Assembly: GCA_023134215.1 (NCBI GenBank)
Contig: JAGLUV010000033.1
Coordinates: forward strand, 1 to 14,010
Direction of reading: 5' to 3'
From: Candidatus Thorarchaeota archaeon
Lineage (GTDB): Archaea; Asgardarchaeota; Thorarchaeia; Thorarchaeales; Thorarchaeaceae
DNA length: 14,010 nt
Position 1 is the stretch's first letter, and the number at the start of each line of letters is the position of its first letter. The notes beneath the pieces were generated by a model, which worked only from the letters and a program-made list of their open reading frames with translations, ran no database searches and was not told where the DNA came from. A program made the position numbers and the translations under genes. This document shows positions 6,605 to 12,150 of the stretch, one piece after another.

Positions 6605-6706
6605 TCACTTCCACGCTTGGTCTCTCGATACATGGTTAGGATTCTTGCGGTTAATGTCACCTCCCTGCCAGTTGATTATCATGTGTTTGCTCTTGGGCCC
6701 CATCAT
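6605..6706 (-). CDS. Possible 33-residue ORF in the divergent gap
   Basis: A short open frame runs on the minus strand from ATG 6706 (or ATG 6703) to TGA 6605-6607, coding a basic, polar peptide containing MIINWQGGDINRKNPN. AGGA lies just before the first ATG, too close for a good ribosome site, and there is no TATA box. It ends upstream of the acdB promoter. Frames of this length are common by chance; it is listed because the 226-base gap 6525-6750 otherwise holds only promoter elements. Confidence 0.12.
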   Translation of the reverse strand: MMGPKSKHMIINWQGGDINRKNPNHVSRDQAWK

Positions 6707-6750
6707 AATCCTAATAGCAGGTGCCTTGCAGTTTGACTAGAGGTTGAACA

Positions 6751-7773
6751 TTGGTCTTCAAAATACTCGACGATGGTCGTAATGTGATGAATGCATCAAA
6801 TGAGGAATTAGACGACTGGATGAACGATGCATTCGAAAGACGTCTTCGTCGCTTTGGAAGAAGCTTGTTCTGCTACAGCCCTACAGCCTATCCTTACAAA
6901 ATACCAGAACACACGCAGTCGAGTCCCCACAACTTTGTATCTCTCAGCGTGACTGGAACCTCATGTTCCCTAAATTGTGAACACTGCGACGGAACGCTGC
7001 TAACAGGGATGGAACCCACACTCACACCGGAGAATCTCTTCAAGAGATGTACCGATGTTAAGAATCGAGACGGTGAGGGGGTTCTCATCAGTGGCGGCTC
7101 GGATTCCAAAGGGCATGTGCCTCTTGACAGATTCACAGAAGCGATTGGTCGGGTCAAATCCGAGCTTGACCTTAAGGTAGTAGTTCACACTGGTCTGGTC
7201 AGTCCCAAGACAGCTGAACTTCTGGGAAACGCCGGCATTGACGCAGCCATGCTAGATGTAATCGGGGACGCTGATCTTGCAGAACGTGTGTATCATCTTA
7301 AGGATGGCCCTCGGCAAATGGAACGGTCCCTTGAAATTCTGAATGGCCATGGAATACCAACAGTTCCTCATGTGCTGGTTGGGCTGAACTATGGCAAACT
7401 AGCTGGCGAGATTGAAGCATTGGATATTATTGCTCAGAATTCACCTGCTGCAGTTGTCATCATCGTCCTCTTCCCAGTCCGAAATACGCCAATGGAGCAC
7501 ATTACTCCACCAACCCCCCGACAGGTCGGCAAAGTGATGACAGTTGCTCGCCTTGGAATGGAGAAGACGCCGGTGTTACTGGGATGCGCTCGGCCCAAAG
7601 GCAAACACAAAATCCAATCAGATATGTACGCAATTCGCAGTGGCGCTAACGGAGTGGCCCTCATAAGTCAGGAGGGCGTGGAGGCTGCATATGCAGCTGG
7701 TCTTGAGCCAGTCTTTGCGGATGTATGCTGCAGTCTCGCGTACCAACATGTTGCTATTGACGGTGCCGAGTGA
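6751..7773 (+). CDS. Biotin-synthase-like radical SAM protein (COG1856-like; candidate lipoyl-synthase type)
   Basis: The 340-residue protein has the radical SAM cluster motif C72-x3-C76-x2-C79 within TGTSCSLNCEHCDG, which binds a [4Fe-4S] cluster and S-adenosylmethionine. LISGGSDS (112-119) is the SAM-binding GGE-like loop. The TIM-barrel fold continues through DAAMLDVIGD and PHVLVGLNYG. Further cysteines in GCARPKGKHK (C279) and CC at 326-327 could hold a second cluster, as in biotin and lipoyl synthases. The overall pattern fits the archaeal family described as uncharacterised biotin synthase homologues. Related archaeal proteins (LipS1/LipS2) act together as a lipoyl synthase, which suggests but does not prove sulfur insertion. 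No partner subunit or lipoylated carrier is encoded here. TTG 6751 follows GAGGT (6740-6744). Its 3' end overlaps the convergent membrane gene by 20 bases. Confidence 0.8.
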   Translation: MVFKILDDGRNVMNASNEELDDWMNDAFERRLRRFGRSLFCYSPTAYPYKIPEHTQSSPHNFVSLSVTGTSCSLNCEHCDGTLLTGMEPTLTPENLFKRCTDVKNRDGEGVLISGGSDSKGHVPLDRFTEAIGRVKSELDLKVVVHTGLVSPKTAELLGNAGIDAAMLDVIGDADLAERVYHLKDGPRQMERSLEILNGHGIPTVPHVLVGLNYGKLAGEIEALDIIAQNSPAAVVIIVLFPVRNTPMEHITPPTPRQVGKVMTVARLGMEKTPVLLGCARPKGKHKIQSDMYAIRSGANGVALISQEGVEAAYAAGLEPVFADVCCSLAYQHVAIDGAE

Positions 7774-8296
7774 TCCACCCAGCTAGCTCATACCCGAGGT
7801 CGAACATCCACAGTCCCACTGCAGCTGCAAGAAACTGTGGCCACGGTATCGTAAGAAGCAGAACGGATAGCTTGAGAGTTAATCGATATTGGAAGAACTT
7901 GAATACTGCCGGGGAAATTTCTTCATCCGTCCAATCATTACCTTTCTCATCAAGCATAGATGCCATGAAAAGCATGAAGAGGATGGATGACCACGCAAGC
8001 CAGTCAGTGACCGTAGGAATGCCTCTCATCAGCATTATGAGTGCAATAAAGAAGAACCCAACCGCAAACTGCGGTCTGTTTACTTTTCCTGAGAGAAGCA
8101 CACCGATTACTATGGCAGCAAGCAGAGCCAAGTCCCACTCCGTTTGTGTCATGAGGTATCCGAATAGAATGCCAGATACTGCGAGAGGTAACCATGCAAA
8201 TGTGGGTCGCTCCATCTCGTCAAGAAGATCATCACCCAATTTGAGTGAGAAACCCGCGCACAGGTATACAACAAAGTAAAACACCCACTCAAGCAT
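7754..8296 (-). CDS. Unrecognised multi-pass membrane protein
   Basis: I do not recognise the family. The 180-residue protein has about six or seven hydrophobic segments: near residues 4-19, 33-49, 54-69, 76-91, 98-115 and 140-168 (the last may be two helices). Two acidic loops stand out: GDDLLDE at 21-27, directly after the first segment, and DEKGNDWTDEE at 116-126. Conserved-looking acidic clusters at a membrane face can bind metal or diphosphate groups, but no known motif (such as the UbiA NDxxD motif) is present, so no activity is claimed. There is no separate signal peptide. GTG 8299 directly precedes ATG 8296; I take the ATG. The last 20 bases overlap the convergent radical SAM gene, which is tight packing and not evidence of a functional link. 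Confidence 0.75.
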   Translation of the reverse strand: MLEWVFYFVVYLCAGFSLKLGDDLLDEMERPTFAWLPLAVSGILFGYLMTQTEWDLALLAAIVIGVLLSGKVNRPQFAVGFFFIALIMLMRGIPTVTDWLAWSSILFMLFMASMLDEKGNDWTDEEISPAVFKFFQYRLTLKLSVLLLTIPWPQFLAAAVGLWMFDLGYELAGWITRHRQ

Positions 8297-8332
8297 CACA
8301 GTCCCTGTCCAGTCAGCTTGTCATCCTGTTCT

Positions 8333-8439
8333 CAGAAGCCACTTCGAGGTGGCTCCTCTGTCTAACTATGATTCGTCCTTGAGCATTTCTGCTCTCAGTT
8401 AGCCAATTTCCATCATCGGAGCCTTGTTAGCGTCCGATG
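8333..8439. ncRNA. Candidate structured RNA element: three consecutive inverted repeats
   Basis: The 165-base gap between the membrane gene and eL33 carries three inverted repeats in a row. The first is AGCCAC 8337-8342 with GTGGCT 8349-8354. The second is CTAACT 8362-8367 with AGTTAG 8397-8402, enclosing GAGC 8381-8384 with GCTC 8391-8394. The third is CATCGGA 8414-8420 with TCCGATG 8433-8439. In addition GGCTCC 8351-8356 is complementary to GGAGCC 8418-8423, an alternative stem that excludes the first and third. It could be a stand-alone RNA on either strand or the 3' UTR of the eL33 message on the minus strand. No T-tract follows on either strand and no known RNA family is recognised. Confidence 0.35.
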
Positions 8440-8465
8440 GGATTCTGATAAAGTTAGTGTGGGGA

Positions 8466-8750
8466 CTACAGAAGCTCCAGAGGTGTGCCAATGGCTTGTC
8501 CTGGCAGATTCGTGCGGAACTTGGCACGTACAGCGCCACTGTTGCCATGCACATTCAATACCTTGCCTAGAAACTCCTTTCCTGTGGGTGAAATCCACTT
8601 GGCTTTCCGACCGATGAGTGCCGCAGCTTCAGGTCTTGTCTTGATGTCATCAAACACCAGAATCACTTGGTTAGGATGTTGCAGGTGCTTGCCTCTCCGA
8701 TAGCTTACGACAACGCCTCTTCGGCCTTTCAGAACATCTTTTTTGGACAT
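8466..8750 (-). CDS. rpl35ae: 50S ribosomal protein eL33 (L35Ae)
   Basis: eL33 is a small protein of the large ribosomal subunit found in eukaryotes and in part of the archaea. The 94-residue protein shows the family pattern: GVVVSYRRGKHLQHPNQVIL, then RPEAAALIGRKAKWISPTGK, and the diagnostic HGNSGAVRAKFRTNLPGQAIG near the C terminus (about residues 70-90). The longer frame beginning at 8801 adds 17 residues that are not family-like. ATG 8750 has a very strong ribosome site, GGGGAGGA at 8757-8764, 6 bases away, so it is the start. The gene has its own TATA box and an unusual palindrome pair upstream. The C terminus ends soon after IGTPLELL, slightly short of the usual end. Confidence 0.93.
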   Translation of the reverse strand: MSKKDVLKGRRGVVVSYRRGKHLQHPNQVILVFDDIKTRPEAAALIGRKAKWISPTGKEFLGKVLNVHGNSGAVRAKFRTNLPGQAIGTPLELL

Positions 8751-8756
8751 GTGGAT

Positions 8757-8764
8757 TCCTCCCC
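8757..8764 (-). promoter_or_regulatory. Strong ribosome binding site deciding the eL33 start
   Basis: On the minus strand GGGGAGGA ends 6 bases before ATG 8750. Its 5' part is also the 3' half of the CCCCTAGGGG palindrome (8761-8770), so any structure or protein on that palindrome would affect ribosome access. Confidence 0.6.
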
Positions 8765-8794
8765 TAGGGGGGGGTTCGAGGTGACGCCCTAGGG
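8761..8794. repeat. Two CCCTAGGG palindromes 25 bp apart in the eL33 promoter/leader
   Basis: CCCCTAGGGG (8761-8770) and CCCTAGGG (8787-8794) share the same 8-bp self-complementary core, with centres 25 bp apart. One copy overlaps the ribosome site; the other lies just downstream of the TATA box. Because the cores are self-complementary, the copies could also pair with each other in RNA if both are transcribed. The first extends into a run of eight G on the plus strand (8767-8774). Confidence 0.5.
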
Positions 8795-8798
8795 ACTT

Positions 8799-8806
8799 CA
8801 TATAAG
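8799..8806 (-). promoter_or_regulatory. TATA box for eL33
   Basis: CTTATATG-like sequence on the minus strand, about 50 bases before ATG 8750. Initiation about 25 bases downstream (near 8776) would fall between the two CCCTAGGG copies. Confidence 0.5.
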
Positions 8807-8857
8807 ACTTACTGAATGAGCCCAGACTATCTACCTGCAGCCGGGGACCTGAAACCT

Positions 8858-9475
8858 TCAGATTAGTTCAACGCCGGACCCGACGTTTTCTGCGGTATCG
8901 TCCTTCGGTGGTTCACCTGGTTCTCTGACAAGACTAAGGAGGACGTCTCGTGCAGAATAACCCACAGGGTTCGGTTGCTGTGCCACCTCAAATAGAACAA
9001 ACCAAAGTCTGCCATCTGCATTACGTCCAGCTGTATGAAGTGCTTCCACTATGTCCTTGGCTCTGCCAACGAAGTCATCTGAATTACTAATGTCCGCGGC
9101 CATTTTTATGCGGAATTCCACAAGGGTTCTAACCCTCAATGACATCTGTAAGCCACTTATGAGCGAGAGGGTCATTACAAAAATAACAACCCACATCGTA
9201 TATTCGATGAACGGGAATCCTGTCGTGAATTGGATTACTCCAAGAATGACCAGCAGGAGCAGGGCTTCGAAGAGCAATGATTCCCCCAATGCGTTGCGGA
9301 ATTCGGTCACTCGCCAGGAGTAGTACTTGGCAAGAGGGCCAGAAGGCTTCCGAAAGTGAGTAAGATCCCGGACGTAAGCATCACGACCCTTGCGAGCCAA
9401 AGCAAGCCAAAGAAATTGAAGCGCTAACCCAAACAAGATAATCGAGTAGGTAAGCATTGTCGCTAGAGTCTGCAT
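8858..9475 (-). CDS. Unrecognised membrane protein with cytoplasmic C-terminal region
   Basis: I do not recognise the family. The 205-residue protein has three hydrophobic segments: residues 8-27, 67-84 and 92-111. Segment one is followed by a basic stretch (ARKGRDAYVRDLTHFRK), which by the positive-inside rule puts that loop in the cytoplasm. About 95 residues after segment three are hydrophilic and probably helical (MAADISNSDDFVGRAKDIVEALHTAG), ending in an acidic, proline-containing tail. No enzymatic motif is visible. ATG 9475 is chosen; ATG 9457 (MLTYSI) is a possible shorter start. A TTTAAG-like sequence (9500-9505, read on the minus strand as CTTAAA) lies about 28 bases before the start, consistent with a nearly leaderless message. 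Confidence 0.75.
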   Translation of the reverse strand: MQTLATMLTYSIILFGLALQFLWLALARKGRDAYVRDLTHFRKPSGPLAKYYSWRVTEFRNALGESLLFEALLLLVILGVIQFTTGFPFIEYTMWVVIFVMTLSLISGLQMSLRVRTLVEFRIKMAADISNSDDFVGRAKDIVEALHTAGRNADGRLWFVLFEVAQQPNPVGYSARDVLLSLVREPGEPPKDDTAENVGSGVELI

Positions 9476-9499
9476 GAGTCTTTTGCGTTCTTATTTGGG

Positions 9500-9507
9500 T
9501 TTAAGTA
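9500..9507. promoter_or_regulatory. TATA-like element in the divergent gap
   Basis: TTTAAGTA on the plus strand, with CTTAAA on the minus strand from the same bases, lies 25-32 bases outside the membrane gene start and about 60 bases before the structured region at 9563-9700. It could serve the membrane gene, a plus-strand leader or ncRNA, or both. Confidence 0.3.
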
Positions 9508-9574
9508 TGTTGAATGACGACAGATGGCTCGAGTACTTTCGGTGGTCTCTCCCCGTGTATTCGGTACGTACCAA

Positions 9575-9700
9575 CAAATCGCAAGCGGTCGGAAACCTGA
9601 ACCGTGAAGGGTTGTACATATGTAGTGGACTTAGTTCCGATTTGCGAGTCTAAGTCACGCCCTCCCGGCAACCGACCTAGACTCGCGCTACCCCTTTTTT
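9575..9700 (+). ncRNA. Candidate leader RNA or small RNA ending in a hairpin and T-tract
   Basis: GCGAGTCTAAGTC (9644-9656) pairs with GACCTAGACTCGC (9674-9686) over 13 positions with one mismatch, around a 17-base loop; six T follow at 9695-9700. Upstream are CGGT 9586-9589 with ACCG 9601-9604, and CAAATCG 9575-9581 with CGATTTG 9638-9644. GGTCGG 9587-9592 can instead pair with CCGACC 9672-9677, which would open the terminal hairpin. Two 10-bp palindromes lie in or next to it (GGTACGTACC 9563-9572; TACATATGTA 9615-9624). No tRNA, 5S, SRP or RNase P signature was seen. It precedes the deoxyhypusine synthase gene on the same strand, so it is either a separate RNA or a leader with an attenuator-like fold. 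Confidence 0.4.
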
Positions 9701-9747
9701 CCTCAGACACAGAATGACTTATCACTAAACCTCAAAGGTCCCGCATT

Positions 9748-9752
9748 GGTGA
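9748..9752 (+). promoter_or_regulatory. Ribosome binding site deciding the ATG 9758 start
   Basis: GGTGA lies 5 bases before ATG 9758. The in-frame TTG 9746 and GTG 9749 precede or lie in this site and are rejected. Confidence 0.5.
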
Positions 9753-9757
9753 TAGTC

Positions 9758-10675
9758 ATGGAGCGGGTCAACCATATCCCTGCGAAGGTTAACATGTCCG
9801 TAGATGAACTCGTGCAAGCCATGCTCAAGGCTGGGGTTCTAGGGGCTGGACGCCTTGGAAGAGCTGCAGGAATCGTCAGACGCATGTTCGAGGATTCTGA
9901 ATACTTCACATTCTTGTCAATGTCAGGTCCCATGGTGCCAGGTGGACTTAGAGCACTCATTTGCCATCTTGTTGATATCGGACATATTGATGCTATTGTG
10001 ACCAGCGGCGCGAACATAGTCCATGACCTTTTGGAAGCGTACGGTGGAGCACACTATCGAGTGCCGGCAGAGAAGAACGATCAAGAACTGCGTGAAGCAG
10101 GGATGGGGCGCATTGCAGATCTTTTCGTGTATGAGAAAGACTTCGAAGTATTCGAGAAGCAAATCTATGGTTTTCTGGATGATCTACCGAAAGACAAGAT
10201 GACGACATTGTCCCCCAGTGAATTCCTCAAGGAGCTTGGAATGACACTCACAGACGACAAATCAATAATCCGACAAGCGGCAGTCAAAGGTGTACCCATC
10301 TTCTCTCCTGGACTCATGGACTCCATGCTTGGTTTCCATATGTACACCTATAGTACGACCAAGGAGTTCACAATGGACTTTGTGAAAGACCTCAGGATAT
10401 TAGGCTCAATAATCAAAGAGAGTAAGAAGACCGCCGCGATGATGCTTGGTGGTGGGCTCACAAAACACTTCACGATGGGCAGTACTATTCTCAGAGGTGG
10501 ATTGGACTTGGCTGTTCAAATCACTCTTGACCGTCCTGAAGCGGGTAGCTTGGGCGGTGCCCCTCTAAAGGAAGGAGTGTCATGGCAAAAAGTTCAGACT
10601 GATGCAAACTATGAAACTGTGATTGGCGATGCCACTATAGTCTTTCCTCTTCTCATCCTTGGCGCGCTGTCTTGA
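9758..10675 (+). CDS. dys: Deoxyhypusine synthase
   Basis: The enzyme transfers the aminobutyl group of spermidine, using NAD, to a lysine of translation factor aIF5A, the first step toward hypusine. The 305-residue protein has the family order: N-terminal MSVDELVQAMLKAGVLGAGRLGRA, the NAD-binding SGPMVPGGLRALICHLVDIG and VTSGANIVHDLLEA stretches, VPIFSPGLMDSMLG, MMLGGGLTKHFTMG with the conserved Lys-His pair, and VSWQKVQTDA. Lys278 in SWQKV matches the catalytic lysine that forms the enzyme-substrate imine. GDATIVFPLL closes the active-site region. Length fits archaeal members. The aIF5A gene is not in the window. The related homospermidine-synthase-like proteins are a less likely alternative because all the deoxyhypusine synthase residues I can check are present. 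Upstream lies an unusual structured gap. Confidence 0.92.
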   Translation: MERVNHIPAKVNMSVDELVQAMLKAGVLGAGRLGRAAGIVRRMFEDSEYFTFLSMSGPMVPGGLRALICHLVDIGHIDAIVTSGANIVHDLLEAYGGAHYRVPAEKNDQELREAGMGRIADLFVYEKDFEVFEKQIYGFLDDLPKDKMTTLSPSEFLKELGMTLTDDKSIIRQAAVKGVPIFSPGLMDSMLGFHMYTYSTTKEFTMDFVKDLRILGSIIKESKKTAAMMLGGGLTKHFTMGSTILRGGLDLAVQITLDRPEAGSLGGAPLKEGVSWQKVQTDANYETVIGDATIVFPLLILGALS

Positions 10676-10696
10676 TGTGATTGACATTGAGTTAGG

Positions 10697-10918
10697 TTAA
10701 TAGTCCGAACTGCGGGCAAGGACTAAGATCCCTATCAACATGATGAGGGCACCAATGTAGAGATGCTCAAGGTGGAAGGTTCCTATGATTACTGGAGTGA
10801 AATCCGGCATCCAGTGAAGCCACTCTGTGCCGGGTACGAAGTCGTGGAGGTCGTCCACAAAGATTCCAAGTCCGATAACGAACATCAACAGTCCCAAGAT
10901 TTTCTTTCCCGTTCCCAA
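10697..10918 (-). CDS. Small two-helix membrane protein
   Basis: This 73-residue protein is not a recognised family. It has two hydrophobic segments (about 6-22 and 50-68) joined by a loop rich in Asp, His, Trp and Pro (VDDLHDFVPGTEWLHWMPDF). The hairpin topology and conserved-looking aromatic/histidine loop would suit a small accessory membrane subunit, but nothing fixes a role. TTG 10918 is the start, with the purine-rich GGGAGAGAG about 6-8 bases upstream on the minus strand. A clear TATA box supports independent transcription. The stop lies 21 bases from the convergent deoxyhypusine synthase stop. Confidence 0.65.
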   Translation of the reverse strand: MGTGKKILGLLMFVIGLGIFVDDLHDFVPGTEWLHWMPDFTPVIIGTFHLEHLYIGALIMLIGILVLARSSDY

Positions 10919-10954
10919 GGTTTCTCTCTCCCGTATGTGTAATTACGGTTCTCA

Positions 10955-10962
10955 CTATATAG
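10955..10962 (-). promoter_or_regulatory. TATA box for the 73-residue membrane protein
   Basis: CTATATAG lies about 40 bases before TTG 10918. The element is itself an 8-bp palindrome, so it reads as a TATA box on both strands; only the minus direction leads into a nearby start codon. Confidence 0.5.
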
Positions 10963-10990
10963 TTGCATGAGTCGTTATGAATCATTCTTC

Positions 10991-11371
10991 TCAAACAGAA
11001 GGCAATGCTTCGACCTGCTTGGATTCAGATTGGTTTGCCGCTCGAAATCTGTATCTTGTCTTCAAAACATAGACTATCAAGTCTAACATCATCAGGACCC
11101 ACACTGCAAATGCGGGCAGAAATACGAAGTAAACGGCAATTGAAAACAAGGTTTCCGGGGATGGGAGTAATATTGGCTCACCAGGGGTCGGGGGTGGTGG
11201 TATGCGCATGATTGCATGTATCAAACCTGCAAGCGTCCATATTGACCACAAGGCTGCTAACTTGAAACATGCCCACGGGCTACCTGCTTTCTGACGTTTC
11301 TTGGCTGTCCGTATGTAGTAAATGCCAGCTACAACTGCAAGCAAAACGAATTCGGAAGGGATGCGTATCAT
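10991..11371 (-). CDS. Unrecognised membrane protein with proline-rich loop
   Basis: I do not recognise this 126-residue protein. It has hydrophobic segments at about 7-20, 33-54 and 74-103 (the last long enough for one tilted or two short helices). Between segments two and three lies a proline-rich loop, RIPPPPTPGEPILLPSPE (56-73). A basic cluster (RTAKKRQK) after segment one points that loop to the cytoplasm. The tail is polar. ATG 11371 has GAGGT on the minus strand (11375-11379) a few bases upstream, which is a good ribosome site. A TATA-like element lies further upstream. It is separated from the next minus-strand gene by 72 bases containing a second promoter, so the two need not be one operon. 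Confidence 0.65.
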   Translation of the reverse strand: MIRIPSEFVLLAVVAGIYYIRTAKKRQKAGSPWACFKLAALWSIWTLAGLIHAIMRIPPPPTPGEPILLPSPETLFSIAVYFVFLPAFAVWVLMMLDLIVYVLKTRYRFRAANQSESKQVEALPSV

Positions 11372-11401
11372 GCTACCTCATCCTTGATTGGGGCTCCACA
11401 T

Positions 11402-11408
11402 TCATATA
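11402..11408 (-). promoter_or_regulatory. TATA box for the proline-loop membrane protein
   Basis: TATATGA on the minus strand, about 33 bases before ATG 11371, predicting a very short leader that still contains the GAGGT site. Confidence 0.4.
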
Positions 11409-11489
11409 GATACATCGTTACACGAAAGGGGGCTTTGTATCTCTCACAGCACTTCCTGATTCCGGGAGTTGAAAGTCAGGCCATAACCC

Positions 11490-11496
11490 TTTTATT
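11490..11496 (+). promoter_or_regulatory. Possible TATA box for L10e
   Basis: TTTTATT is the best TATA-like match before the L10e gene, about 70 bases upstream of ATG 11563. It is a weak match, and the remaining 11372-11562 gap shows nothing else recognisable. Confidence 0.25.
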
Positions 11497-11550
11497 CTCT
11501 CCACAAGGCTTTCCGCTGACTCCGGCCACACTAGGCCATAGATGTCTCTC

Positions 11551-11556
11551 AGGTGG
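11551..11556 (+). promoter_or_regulatory. Ribosome binding site deciding the L10e start
   Basis: AGGTGG lies 6 bases before ATG 11563. The upstream in-frame ATG 11542 has no such site and adds seven residues not found in the family. Confidence 0.5.
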
Positions 11557-11562
11557 AATAAG

Positions 11563-12102
11563 ATGGGTAAGCGTCCAGGTCAATGCTACAGAGAATGCGA
11601 CCGCCCTGCGTTTGTGCGGAAAAAATATATTCATCGTAGACCGGCCAGCAGAATAGTCAGCTTTGACATGGGCAATACAGGCGGTGACTTTGAGGTAGTG
11701 CTATCGCTCATTGGCCTCGAGAGATGTCAAATTCGACACCAAGCTCTTGAGGCGGCTAGAATCGCCTCGAACCGTTTCATGACCAACGCAACCGGTCGAA
11801 ACAACTACCATCTTAGAATTCGTGTTAAGCCATTTCATTATCTTCGAGAAAACAAGATGATTTCTGGTGCAGGAGCAGATCGTGTTCAGGACGGTATGCG
11901 AAAGGCTTGGGGCAAGGTGATAGGCAGCGCCGCAAGGGTCAAGCCCAATCAGCCACTCATTACCATCCGCACGAACAGGAATCACATCAAGAACGCGATG
12001 AAGGCATTGAAGAAGGCAGCACCCAAGTTCCCGACTCCGTGCAAGATTCGTTTCGATGAGATTGATCCAGAGCTGAAGCGCAAACTGGGTTATGGTGGGT
12101 AG
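11563..12102 (+). CDS. rpl10e: 50S ribosomal protein L10e (uL16, archaeal/eukaryotic type)
   Basis: L10e is the archaeal uL16, a late-assembling large-subunit protein near the tRNA-binding and peptidyl-transferase sites. The 179-residue protein begins MGKRPGQCYRECDRPAF, as family members begin with an RPxxCYR-type start, followed by KKYIHRRPASRIVSFDMGN. The conserved core ALEAARIASNRFMTNATGR, RIRVKPFHYLRENKM and GADRVQDGMRKAWGK is complete, including the flexible P-site loop region after NKMISGAGADR. The C-terminal KKAAPKFPTPCKI is also typical. Length is normal. It stands alone rather than in a ribosomal protein operon; the convergent trmJ-like gene ends 48 bases away. Confidence 0.95.
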   Translation: MGKRPGQCYRECDRPAFVRKKYIHRRPASRIVSFDMGNTGGDFEVVLSLIGLERCQIRHQALEAARIASNRFMTNATGRNNYHLRIRVKPFHYLRENKMISGAGADRVQDGMRKAWGKVIGSAARVKPNQPLITIRTNRNHIKNAMKALKKAAPKFPTPCKIRFDEIDPELKRKLGYGG

Positions 12103-12150
12103 TAGGTACTGGTTTAACCTGATACTGTTTCTTGAGATTCCGGGTGATTG

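Noticed and set aside
7770..8279. 169-codon plus-strand frame opposite the membrane protein
   Set aside because: It is the antisense shadow of the membrane gene; the minus-strand product has regular hydrophobic segments, the plus-strand product has no such order.
8380..8425. Possible C/D box guide RNA on the minus strand (GATGATGG followed by CTGA)
   Set aside because: The C box has a mismatch and no C' box or second D box follows at the proper spacing.
8761..8790. tRNA T-arm-like GGGTTCGAGG
   Set aside because: No anticodon arm, acceptor stem or D-arm can be built around it; it is the G-rich leader of eL33.
9501..9725. 74-codon minus-strand frame in the divergent gap
   Set aside because: It lacks a ribosome site and protein-like pattern, and covers the inverted repeats; the sequence looks like structured noncoding DNA.
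11384..11656. 90-codon plus-strand frame overlapping the L10e start
   Set aside because: It overlaps L10e in another frame and has no family resemblance or ribosome site; L10e is certain.
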